NCBI RefSeq assembly: GCF_907164915.1
Contig: NC_061864.1
Location: forward strand, 10,051,889 to 10,115,888
Direction of reading: 5' to 3'
Length of the DNA stretch: 64,000 nucleotides
Origin: Impatiens glandulifera
Taxonomy: Eukaryota; Streptophyta; Magnoliopsida; Ericales; Balsaminaceae
A program made the translations under genes and the position numbers. Positions 36,918 to 48,800 of this stretch are shown here, in pieces (positions within the stretch are counted from its first letter, which is position 1; the number at the start of each line of letters is the position of its first letter). The notes under the pieces were generated by a model that was not told where the DNA came from, made no database searches, and saw only the letters and a list, made by a program, of their open reading frames with translations.

Positions 36918-38131
36918 ATGGAGCCTAATTGGGGAGAAAGCGAATGGAACGCCTACGGAGGACTATACATGTCGAGCACTAATGAAGAGGAAGATTTAAT
37001 GGCTCAATTTTTGAACAACTGCTCATTTTCTAAAGAGCAATTATCCGAGGAGGCAATGGATCTTGTCGTATCTAATTCCTCTCGATTAGGTTCAAGAAAT
37101 TATCTAGAAATGTGTATGAATGGACCTAATGATAATTTGTTGTGTTCTTTCTCACATGAAGAGAGTGTACCTAAGTTATCCTCAAATGATGATCATGGTT
37201 TGATTTGCCCTAGTGAAGTCAACAATTTTTTGAGCATGGATGATAATAACACATTTATCATGCCTATGCACATCTTTGTAGAACAAGAAAACCCTAATTA
37301 TAAGCATATGGGTAACCTAATGGATATGGACGACAATACTATTGACGACAATATTATCACAAAAGGGCGTGAAAACTACTCATCTAGTAACATAGATGAT
37401 AACCTATTGGAGAATCTCAAGAAGAGGTCACGGCCTCATGTTAATAGTGTGGTATTGTCCTAGCTCATTTTATTTTTTTATTTTTAAATTACTTGTGTGA
37501 CAAGAAACATAATTGATTTCATTGCATGATAGATGAAGAAGAATTTAAAGGCTAAGATGAGAAAAAGTGTAGCGTTAGAGAAGATCAAACCAAGCTCGAT
37601 CAACAGTTCAGAAGATGAACCCGACTCCAACACTACTTCTCTAGATTTGAGTGGAAGATTGAACGAAAGTTCAAGCATTAATGGCAAGAGAAGGTTGAAA
37701 AGAGGATCTGCAACCGACCCTCAAAGCCTCTACGCTAGGGTAAAGAGCACCAACAATATTATATATATTTATCAATCCAATTTTACATCAAAGTTATTTG
37801 TTGAAAATTTCAATGATTTATTTTGTAGAAAAGAAGAGAGAAAATTAATGAAAGACTAAGGATCTTGCAAAGTCTTGTCCCAAATGGCACAAAAGTTGAC
37901 ATAAGCACAATGCTTGAAGAAGCTGTCCAATATGTGAAATTCTTGCAGCTTCAAATTAAGGTTGTTTTAAAACCCTTTTTTTTATGATTATGTAGTCATT
38001 TTATATTAATTTACCAATTAAAACTTAATTATGCTATATTTTTATTTATGCAGATTTTGATCTCTGATGATTTATGGATGTATGCACCCATTGCATACAA
38101 TGGAATGAACATTGACCTTGATATCAATTAA
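36918..38131 (+). CDS. bHLH transcription factor, RSL (ROOT HAIR DEFECTIVE SIX-LIKE) class
   Basis: Four exons (36918-37451, 37533-37739, 37829-37960, 38054-38131) encode 316 residues. It starts [20 protein letters not shown], an N-terminal acidic region seen in RSL2/RSL4-type proteins. The basic helix-loop-helix begins in exon 2 with [12 protein letters not shown] (about 236-247) and continues in exon 3 with [20 protein letters not shown] and [20 protein letters not shown]. The last exon is [20 protein letters not shown], the hallmark tail of this subfamily. The basic region has the residues for E-box binding ([13 protein letters not shown] type). RSL class II factors drive root-hair elongation downstream of RHD6/RSL1, with auxin. 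The intron positions match the subfamily as remembered. RSL2 against RSL4 orthology needs a tree. Confidence 0.93.
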
Positions 38132-40630
38132 TTAATTAATTAAGATCACATTCTCAAACCCTTCAAATTTGTTTGAAGATGATGGCTGCAATAATTATTG
38201 GTGGTATTCATACACTAATTATTATAGATATACATCACACAATCAAATAAATTATTTGTATTGTTCTAGCTAGTACATTCTTTGATTCTTGTTTGGAGAT
38301 TTTTCTAAGTTCATCAATAAGAATATTTAAAATTATATTATTTTTTTGGTGATATTATATTTCTTACCAGTTTAATATGTTTATTGTGTATTCTTTTGAC
38401 AACATTATTATTTTGTGTTATGCTAAGCTAATATATTTTATTTTGCCATTCAATTAAACCTCACAATAAGATTAATAAATATTTCATTGTATTAAATATT
38501 AACAATAGCTAATAAAGGTGAAATTTCAGTATTTGTCTTAAATACACTCAATAAATAAACCACTATTTTAAACAAAATATATTTTTTTCATTTTGTATTT
38601 TATTTATAAATTTCTGACTTACTTTTTTTTTGTATTTTCTTAATATTTTAAATAATAAACTTTTTTTTTTATTTTAAATATTATATAACTTTTTTTATAT
38701 ATACAATAGACGTATAAATATAAATGTTCTCAAAATAAGTGTGCATATGCTAGTGCCGTGTATAGCCCATAGTTACTATTTATTAATTTGTCTAGATATT
38801 AGGAAATAACAAAATAGTTTATGTTTATTGCATTACTGAATTTTAATCTATCCATTTTTGCTCAAGGTTGGAGACCTATACAAGACATAACTAGAGTTTT
38901 TTTTATATATTAAGGATTATAATATTAAATTGTTGGATGTGATCGAATCAAGGAACTAAAATGAATGATTGTTTATGTAAATTATTGACTCAATAATTAA
39001 ATAAATTTTCAAAAAATGTAATAAAAGAAAATTTATTAAATTATAAGAATAAAAAAAAAGACATTTTTTCATGAAATTATAAATTAAAAAAAATTACATT
39101 TTTTATAATAAATATAAATAAAATTATAACCTTTTGTAAATATTATAAATAATGATAATAATTATGATAAAATATTATTTTCTAAAATGTTATGTTATTT
39201 TATTTTAGTTAGTGAAAATTATAAAATAAAAAGTAAATTATTTTTTATATTTATATAAAAATGTGATTAAATGTTTTAATTTAAAATATATAATAATTAA
39301 AATTTTATTTTTGTTAAACTAAATATATATATAAAAGAATAATTATTAATATGAATATATATTTTATTAACTTTAAAAACTAATATAATTAGTTAAAATA
39401 TATATTTTTAAAATTTATTATTATTATTTTTTTACTTTTTAAAATTATTTCTATTTAGCTTTTTATTTATTTATTAATATATATTTTAAATAATATAATT
39501 AACTTTTTTGATAAATAATAAAATTAATTATTATTTTTATTTAACAATAATAACATAATTTTATATAAAAATATAAAACTACATTAATATTATAAATTAA
39601 AATAACAAATATTTATTAATAATTTAAAATATATCAAAATATAGTTAGATTAATTATTTCTATTTCTATTTGAACATATACATATACATTATTAGTATTT
39701 ATTAATTAATTAATTTATATATATATATATATATGTATATGAATAATTAATAATTAATAATTTTAAAATATAATAATTAATAGTTTTAATTTTGTAATGT
39801 TTAATTTCAATTTAATTAAATCACTTTCATTTTTTTATAATATATAAATAATTTAAAATAGAAAAAATAAAAATAAATTAAGTTAAATATATTAACTAAT
39901 TTAAAGTATTATATATAATATGATAAATTAAAATAATAAATATATATTAATATTAATCATTTTGTTTGATATATATATATTTATATTACTAGTATTTTAT
40001 TTTATTTTATGCAATTTTGTTTTATATATTTATAAAAATAATTAATAGTTTTAAAACATCAATATAAATAATTAATATATTATTTATTACCTACATTATA
40101 TTAAAAAATAATTATTATATTATTTTAATTATAGATATTATGAACAAAAAGTTGAATTAACAATTAAAATATTCAAAAGTTGAAAAAAAATATATTTAAA
40201 ATAAAAATAAAAATATATTTAACTAATAATGATAAGTTTTACAATTAGTAAGAAATATATTTCATATATATTTAATAATTGATGGAACAAAATCAAACAC
40301 CATGTACTAAAGGTACTTAAGAACAATATTAAAATTGTAATAAAAAAAATAACAATTATTTTTTCTCATTTGTTTAAATATAGTTGTTGATAAAAATTAT
40401 GTCAACTAATTTATTTCAATTATTTTAAATAAAAATCATAACTATAATTGTGTGTAGATAAAATATTAGATAAATTGTTCATTTTTTAATATTTACAAAT
40501 GCCTAAATATACAAGTCCCACTCATAGTTTACCTAAATTTTAAGTAAGACAAAAGAGTTTATTTTAAATATCAATTATAGCTTTTTTTATGTTAAACAAT
40601 TAAAGGGGAGAGATCTTATGTTTTCCTCCA

Positions 40631-40751
40631 TGTGCCCTTATATGTTTCATTTGAAAAGAATCATTTAACAAAAAAAAAAAAAAAAGACAAAGAGAAGACT
40701 TTAAACTAGATAGCTTTATTTTTTTTTTCAAATGAAACTTACATGAGCACA
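40631..40751. repeat. Imperfect inverted repeat (27-bp arms)
   Basis: TGTGCCCTTATATGTTTCAT plus TTGAAAA at 40631-40657 is mirrored by TTTTCAAATGAAACTTACAT plus GAGCACA at 40725-40751 (about 22 of 27 matching), with a 67-nt A-rich centre. It is possibly the remains of a very small MITE. Confidence 0.55.
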
Positions 40752-41025
40752 ACAAGAGAAACAACTTATCCCTCCCCATAATTAAAAACTATAATAAAAT
40801 ATTCAAATATCATATACTTTTGAACAATCAATTGTTCTAATAAAAAAATATAGGTTTTATTGTATCTATGATTTTCACACTATCTTGGAGACAAAATACA
40901 TTAAGTTTCATGTCTTTTAATTTAACAAAGGAATGATTGATGAGTTTGTACATTATCTTTTGCATGTTCTTTAATATTGCACCCACTCTAATAGATTGTT
41001 TTTGCTTGGTATATAAAGTTGTGCA

Positions 41026-41237
41026 CTAAATTGTGTTTAAATGTTTTTTTGTTGAGATTTTTTTTTCTATATATGCGGTGATTTTTTTAATATAACAATG
41101 ACTATTGTTTATTTAGGGAAACCAAAATATTCACAAAATAGATTACAATAATAGAACAATTTTAATTTTTTTTAGATATTTATAAATCACACATTTATAG
41201 AAAAATTCTCAACAAAAAACATTTAAATACAATTTAG
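41026..41237. mobile_element. MITE with ~60-bp terminal inverted repeats (family A, full copy)
   Basis: The left arm CTAAATTGTGTTTAAATG...GTTGAGA...CTATATATG is reverse-complemented on the right as CATTTATAG...TCTCAAC...CATTTAAATACAATTTAG. The 212-bp element has no coding sequence. Similarity over about 60 bp at each end is good apart from T-run length. I found no clear target duplication. Confidence 0.78.
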
Positions 41238-41757
41238 ACTAATTCACCTAAGATCAAATATTTCGAGCCGGCTTCAGTTAAAATTCATACTTTCTTTCTT
41301 GTGTTGCGATCACATAAAAGCATAAACTTTGATGGGATAAAAAAAAACTCCTACGCTGTTGGAGTGTCTGTGTCTTTTAATCGATTAGGTTACCCTCAAA
41401 TTATTCCCTCCGTGTAGTAACGAGGTGGGTGAGAATGAGAAAGTACAACAAAGATTTAACATAAATATTCAATTTTAAAATCGGTGACCAAGCCACAAGT
41501 TTTTTCTTTTTCTAGTTTCGAGAACCGTTAAAGAATAAACCAAATCAAAAGTACCACAAAAATACGTAAATACGTAGTTGTTCATCGTCAAACGAACAAC
41601 AAATAGATTGTAATCCAATAATTGGTGATATTTCTTTATCAAATAATTAACAAGAAAGAGAACAAGAGTCAACATTGATAAGAATCTATCTTTATTAGTG
41701 TCCAGAGTAGATATATGCTAAAAAAGACAAGATTTTTAAGTTTTTATTCCATTATAA

Positions 41758-41910
41758 GTTGTGTTTAGATGTTTTGTTGAGATTTTTTCTATAAATGTGT
41801 GATTTTTTAAATATTTTAAAAAATAAATTTGTTCTATCATTGTAAACTATTTTGTGAGATATTTCGGATTCCCTCAATAAATATTAGTCATTGTTGTTGT
41901 TTTTCAAATA
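41758..41910. mobile_element. Second, inverted and truncated copy of MITE family A
   Basis: It begins GTTGTGTTTAGATG and continues GTTGAGATTTTTTCTATAAA, then matches the reverse complement of the first copy's core (TTGTTCTATCATTGTAAACT; TATTTTGTGAGATATTT; AATATTAGTCATTGTTG). The far TIR is missing. Two copies 520 bp apart in opposite orientation could pair in a read-through RNA. Confidence 0.7.
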
Positions 41911-42383
41911 CCTTTTCAACGTAGTGACGTTATATGACAATACATTTTTTGGTCTCATATTTATAATCAGCCGCCATAAGGACTGAGCCCACTTTAAATG
42001 GCCCAATGTTTATCATCATAAATAAAAACTTTTGAATTTGAAATAATTGTGTTTATTATTTATATTGATATTATTAGGTTAAGAAATTATTATTCTTACC
42101 AAAATAAATAAGTTAGCCTCTGCTCAATAAATAAATAAGTCTTTGTTTACTCTAAGCATGAAAAAACAAAAAATATAAAGTTACATTTTCTTTGTATTGA
42201 TAATTAATATAAACACTATTTTTAAAAGTTCTATATGATTTAAAATGAATGATTTTTAAGAAACATACTCAAGCCATCTCACACATAAAATAGAATTATA
42301 TTGATACCCTCATTTATATAAGGATACAAGTTAAATAATATTATTAAATTTAATTTTAAATCACATTTAAATGAGAATAATCA

Positions 42384-42563
42384 ATGGCAGATCTATGTAC
42401 AAGAATAGGTAGCCCAATTGTTTTTGTATGTATATGGAAATAACGACGAAAAAATATATTTGTCATTAATGTTTTGCGTCACTAGAGGAAATGAATATTT
42501 TAATTTTTTGCTTCATATTATTATCTTCCAATTTGGGTAGATTTCAAATTCTAACTCCGTCTA
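42384..42563. mobile_element. Older, diverged relative of the hAT-like MITE at 11.9 kb
   Basis: It shares order and phrases with the element in the LBD pseudogene: GGCAGATCTATGTACAAG near the left end, then GGTAGCCC, ATAACGACGAAAAAATA (compare ATAACGACGATAAATTA), and GATTTCAAATTCTAACTCCG (compare GTTTCAAATCCTAGCTCCG) at the right. The ends are too worn for a target duplication. Confidence 0.55.
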
Positions 42564-45500
42564 ATAGGATTCCTTGAAATATAAATGCAAAATATTTAAA
42601 TTATTAGCTATCATTGAAAAGAATAATACTCCATGGAAATGAAAATGTTATGTTTAGCTTACTATATGTAAAATGTCTCCACTTTCAATTTAGTACTCCA
42701 CACTATAGATTAATTTCAAACAAATCATAATTATTCTCGATAACTTAATTTGACCACCAACGATCTCACGATTCATGCTACTATGATCGACCGATACGAT
42801 GCATAGCTGCCCTAATCAATGTTAATATGTAAAAGTGTATATTTAAAATTTTAAGAAAGAAAAAAAAAACTGTTTTAAATAGATTTAAACATTGCCACAA
42901 TCCACATGTAAGGGTTTTCCAAGTTATTAGGCACAACCAATGATGACCAAGTGGTATATGACTATACATATAAATATTAATCATGTGATTGGTCAATTGT
43001 CTCGTTACTTAATTAATTAATTAACCAAATCAATGTTTAATGAATATTAATTATGGGATGACATAATCGTACGTGTCTCTACTTTAAATTCCCAACAACC
43101 AATATTTTGTTTATTAATTTCATTAAACACGTATAATAATAATAATAATAATGTATCTATGTATGTAATAGTGGTAATCCCACTTGTAACACAGTGACAA
43201 AATGACCAAGGTTTAATTGAATTTTATCGAACGATATTGCATGATTGGAATAAATTAACATATGATTATTGGGATGGTTAGCCAATGTAAACGTGTTCAA
43301 AGATTTGTCTTTAGATCTTGTGCTACTTTTTAAAAATAAATAAATAAAACTTATTTGATATATATACTAGATAATTAATTATGAATTGAATACATTTATG
43401 TTCATTTATTTATAATGTGTTTTAGTTAATCACATTCAATTATCAATACAACAATTCTCATGCTTTATACAAAAGAAATCTAAAAAGAAGTTTAAATTGT
43501 TTTTTTTCAGTTAATCTCCATACATAAAAAAAAAATGAAAAAGAAAAAATAGAATAATTGCTATTTCATCTCTATGTATTAGCAAAACGTCCTAATTACA
43601 GCAAATGTATAAGAGAGTCTAATTTATTTCTAATTAATTATTCATTACAACAATTTTATAGAATATAAATATAATTAGAAGTGGTACTAATAAAAATTAA
43701 AAGCATTGACTAATGTTTATTGAACTGTCAAATTTATTTAATTAAACTTTCTATCTTCTCTAAACAAATATATGATTTTTTTTTTAATTTTTTGATAAAT
43801 TAATTAATAAGCATGTGGTTGGGGATAAAGAGGACTTTCTGGATGTAAACTCAAGATTAAATTTAATATAACTTGTATGAAATTTTTTGATATTATACAT
43901 TAGTCCACATGCTTGCATCAAATCTCTTTAATTATTTATAATCAATTTTATGAAAAATATTCAAATTTTATGCCAAGTTTACTTGGTCATAGAATTTTAA
44001 GATAAAAAGTTATCTCAATTAAAAATTAGAACTTAAAAGTAAAAAAAAAATTATGGTAAAACGCAAAATGTAACAAAAATGTTAATAATAAATATCGAGC
44101 TAAAGATGAGCATCACATGACACACTAAACCAACAAAGAACCCACCTCGTGGTGGGTTGATCAAGCTGAGTTGACCACTTTGTATTCTAGCTTCTTCTTG
44201 TCAAACTACGACCACACCATATGGTGTATGGTGTCACGTGTATATATATTTTTATTATATAAATAATATTTGGCTAGACTATATCTTTATTAATTTATTT
44301 AACTTTTTCATGTATGTGTATTGATGTCACACTATATTATATTTCACAACAAATTTTAATAATACATATATTTTAATATTTATTTATGTTCATTGTAGTT
44401 GCATTAATTTGTTGTCGGGAGTCTCAATTCCCCAAATTAAAGGTAACAATTACACTTAATTTTATATTTGTGATGCAATGCAATCAAAGCTCACATCTAA
44501 CCTTGTCCATTTGTCTGTCCTTTGATATGATATTTATTTTGTTATTACATAACTATTTAAAAACTATATCCTTCACTATCTTACTACAATTTAAAAATAT
44601 ATATATATAAATGGTGTCTTTTCTTTTCTTACAGCCCACCAATAATTACCAAACGCTTGTCTTCCTTCACATGGGCCTGAGTGTATTCTGCAGGAAGAAA
44701 GGAATAAAATTAGGTAATTAGATTTAAGCTCTTATTATTTTATCTCAGTTTCAAATGTGACAGTAATTTTTAACTTGTTTGGTAGGTTTCGTGTAACAAC
44801 ACATAATTGTTTGTTGTATATTGAATTTGGGACATAAGCTTAAACATATAACTAGTTTTAAATATTTTTTTTTCCGTCACTCAAATTTGAGTTGGTGTTT
44901 TATTTTGTTCGATGACCCATTTTATTTAGTCGGATCAAATTTTTTATTTTGATTTTTTTTATCCGAATAATTCTCTCAATCTTTAGTGAGTCGTTTGCTG
45001 GTCATATTCTTCAATTGTGTTTGTAATATTTTTCGAGTTCGTGTTCATCCCCTTTTTAACAAAAAAAAAAAAAAACGAAATTATCGGATTTTGAATTATT
45101 TTTAATATTTTCAATAAAAAGTTATTTGATTTGATCATTAACATGGGCGCCGTTTTACTTTATCCTCTCATTATTTGTACGAATTTTTTATTATTTCGGT
45201 CATATATATATAGATGGTCAATTATAATTTGGCAGGGCCTTTCTGACATTTCTTACCAACCTCGTTTAATTATAATTTCAATTGCCGTTAAGAATATTTG
45301 GTAAAAAATTCTTTCGATACCGTTTTATTAGTTTATTTGGCTTTATCTACTTCAACCTGAGTTCGTTCGAGCAATTACTTGCATGATTGTTGGATCTTGT
45401 ATGTATCGAAAATTTTAATTAATTTGTTAATTTTCACTTAATTATTTTTTTTAAATTCATTAATTTTGTATATGGTGTGACTCATACGGTTATTTGCGCA

Positions 45501-45593
45501 TGGTTTATAATAATACCTTACGTGTTACATAAAAACGGAGTCCTCGTGTATGCGCATTTTAATATTTTTTAATTTTTCTTCATTGCCGCCCTT

Positions 45594-45652
45594 CCTCTTC
45601 TTCTTCTTCTTCTAATAGTTAAGTCTCTGTTCTCACTCTCTCTCTTATAAGA
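45594..45652 (+). promoter_or_regulatory. Pyrimidine patch and TATA-like site before the kinase gene
   Basis: A CT-rich tract (CTTCCTCTTCTTCTTCTTCT, then CTCACTCTCTCTCTTATAAG) ends in TTATAAG about 200 bp before the ATG. Plant core promoters often carry such Y patches. A CACGTG box lies just before the ATG (45829-45834). Confidence 0.4.
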
Positions 45653-45846
45653 GTATTCAATCGCCTACATAGGTTAACACCTCTAGATCCTTCATCATCA
45701 TCTTCTTTCCTTCTGAATTGTTCAATTCCTTCTTTATTGTGATTACTGATTGAAACTTCAGGGAATTAACAACGAAGGAAGTTCGATTTCCGTTTAGCGG
45801 ATTCAGGGAGGGAAGATAGCTGATTGTTCACGTGGAGTTTGTGAAA

Positions 45847-48800
45847 ATGCCGCACCGTACGACTTACTTCTTTCCTAGGCAAATCCCGGACAATACTGGA
45901 TCCAATACATCAGCAAAGCTTTCAAAGGATCACGAGAATATACCAGCACAGAAGAAGAACTTTAATGACGACGGCGATGACGACCTTAGAAGTCAAAAGA
46001 TCTCCAAGGAGGTTAGGGAAAAATGTAAGAGGAGTACTTCAACGCCATCGTTGGATACTTTCACGGGAGATAAAATTCCTGAAAAGCAACTCTCCGTGTT
46101 CTTAAATTGGTTGGCCGATAAGAAAACTCACAAGTCTGGTCACGTGAAAATCAGATTGGAAAGCGACGGAAATCACGATCATGATCAGCTTCTTCTCCCG
46201 CCGGAGCAACCACAGCCACAGGTCATTGCTAACGAAACTAATCAGACGGAGGTCGATACTCGGGAGAGGAATGTGGTTCCCTCGAGAGAACCGACTTTCG
46301 TCCGGCGCCAGTCATTGCAGAAGCTATCAAGTGAGCTATTGGCGCCTCGAGTCTCCAGAGAGAATTTTGGTTTTGAACGGCAAGTGTCGCTCCAAAGATT
46401 GTCCAGTGGGAGTAGTTATGGTGGAAGTATGTTTTCAGGGACAACAGTAGATGAGAATTATTCGAGCAGCGTAAAGGAGGATTGGCAATCCTCCTCGACT
46501 TCAAGAAGAAGAGATGATGAGGTGAATGATCACAACAAGAGAGGGACGTTGATTCAGAGGTCGCGAGAGAGCTTCTGTTTACAGCTCAATTTTGCGAAAA
46601 GACTATCGAATGAAGCTTCACTTGCCGGTGAATACCTACTTCTTCAAGATTTTTGTGGACCAGAGGTTGTGGGTGTTCCTTATAATGCAGAGGCAGTCTC
46701 CTATCGGCTATGGGTACTATTATTAATATCTCTTCTTGATTAAGGTGTTATTAGTAACTAGGATTCTCTGATTGCTATCTAATTGCTTTAACTTTCTGTC
46801 CGGTCAGATCAGTGGCTGCTTATCCTACTCTGATAGGATCTCAGACGGCTTCTATAATATTCTTGGAATTAATCCAAATTTATGGGTGATGTGCAATGAC
46901 CATGAAGAAGGTAAGCGACTGCCATCTCTAGTGGCACTTAAAGCTGTTGAACCCAGTGATCCATCAATGGAGGTAGTTATTATTGATAGAAATGGAGATT
47001 CCCGTCTTAGGGAGCTAGAAGATAAAGCACAACAACTGTATTTTACTTCAAAACGATCCTCTGTGTTGGTTGAGAAACTGGGGAAGCTTGTTGCTATTTA
47101 CATGGGGTAGTTTAGTTCTTATTGTTTCTTAGCTTATTGCTTCTTCATTTTGTCTCTGTTTAACAGTTACCTATTGAAATTTAAGGGGGATGTTCCCCAC
47201 GGAACAAGGTGAACTAAATGCACGCTGGAGATTGGTTAGCCAAAGACTCAAGGATCTTCAGAGCTGCATTGTGCTTCCAATTGGTAGCTTGACATCAGGT
47301 CTTTGTAGGCATCGAGCTATTCTTTTCAAGGTGACATGTCTAAATTTCGCAACTCAAACTCTGAAAAAGAAAAAATAATGTTATCTGATTGATTTTCTGT
47401 TAACATAGATTATAATTGAAGAAATTACATGAATTTTAATTGACTAACTAATATGAATTCTTTTGCGGCTCTCAATAGGATAAGCCACACCTTATAGTCA
47501 TGTTTCTATGTATAACAAAACTCTTTGTAAGTTTGGAGTGAATAAGTGGGGACTATTTGATAAAATAAAAAATTAAATACTGAAATTTGAATATATTAAA
47601 TGAATTAGTATAAAATATTATTACAAATATATTTCAGATCTAATTTTAAGTATAGATATTATTATCAATCCAACTTACTTATAATTTGTTTAGAGTTTTG
47701 GGGCTCTTTTTTCTTTTTTCTTTTAGTTTAGTTTTGAAAAGTTAGCACAACCCCACCCTCATAGGGCATAGTATCATATTTATGTAATTTGTTAGGTGGA
47801 TGGTAGTGGTTTCCCATTAAGATGATATATCAAGGACCAATTACATAACAATTAAATTGGTCTTCCCCTTTTATCTTTAATTCGATCCATTTTTCACAGA
47901 TAAAATAATTAGCTCAAGTCTTCATTTAACTTTTTTGCAATACCTGATTCTGTTCTTCCATTAGATGGTAATGTAATGAATGTCTGAAGTCGGTTAACTT
48001 ACTAAATTGTGTATGAAGGATGGTGCTGGCTAAATTCAACTCTATGACTACGAATTCAAAGAATGGTTCTCACAGACTATGTTCATGCATGTTTTTGCAG
48101 AAATTGGCCGATTATGTAGGCTTGCCATGTAGAATAACACGAGGTTGTAGGTACTGTGTTTCAGACCATCGTTCTTCCTGCCTTGTTAAGATTGAGGATG
48201 AATACAAGATTTCCAGGTAGCTATTTCTATTGTTCTCATAGCCTTCTCTCTAAATTTGTGTTATCCAATAGTATTTATAATTGTGCTTACTTGGCTAACT
48301 ACCCATGATAAGTTGGTAATGGGCACATTTGTAGCATTTCAAATGTGATTCAAGTGTAGTTACTGTGCTAACTATGGGGCGGATGCAGTGCATACATTTC
48401 TTATTACTTATGAAAATTTCCAATGAATTACCTGAGTATTGAAGATTTTTAAACTAAATTGAAGTTTGGAACTGTTGTATCTGAAATTGTGCTTGGATAT
48501 TCAGGTATAGTAGAAATAGACTGTTGAATGAAATTTTGTTAAATTTTTTTATATGCTATTCTTGTATTTCATTCATCACAAGACTGATAGTGTCTATTAA
48601 CAGGGAATTCGTAGTTGATCTAGTTGGTGAACCTGGGAACATCCGTGGTCCAGATTCCTCGATTAATGGAGGAGCCTCTTCAGGGCTTTCACCTTTTAAA
48701 GTTTCTCACCTTAACAAATTTCAACATCCCTATGTGGATAATGCATCATATCAGCAAATGTTGAGCTCAAAGCATGCATGTATTACTGAAAGCTCTCCAT

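Larger units (their letters stand above)
38132..45846. other. 7.7-kb gene-poor AT-rich stretch
   Basis: 38900-40500 is nearly pure A/T with no frames. Inverted repeats and MITE-like elements at 40.6, 41.0-41.9 and 42.4 kb are listed separately. 44100-44260 is less AT-rich with ACCCACCTCGTGGTGGGTTGA (an 8-bp-arm palindrome, CCCACC/GGTGGG) and TGTCACGTGTATATATA, a G-box beside a TATA-like run, but no gene follows that I can identify. A short T-run/A-run pair flanks 45060. The end carries the promoter of the kinase gene. Confidence 0.5.

Noticed and set aside
38900..40500. Very A/T-rich block considered as organelle-derived DNA or a replication origin
   Set aside because: No organelle gene, no conserved origin motif; simple low-complexity sequence explains it.
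41475..41675. 66-codon minus-strand frame
   Set aside because: AT-rich composition and no motif; lies between two MITE copies.
45832..45846. Five extra in-frame codons before the kinase start
   Set aside because: They open with GTG, not ATG; the first ATG (45847) gives the family-typical [12 protein letters not shown] start.
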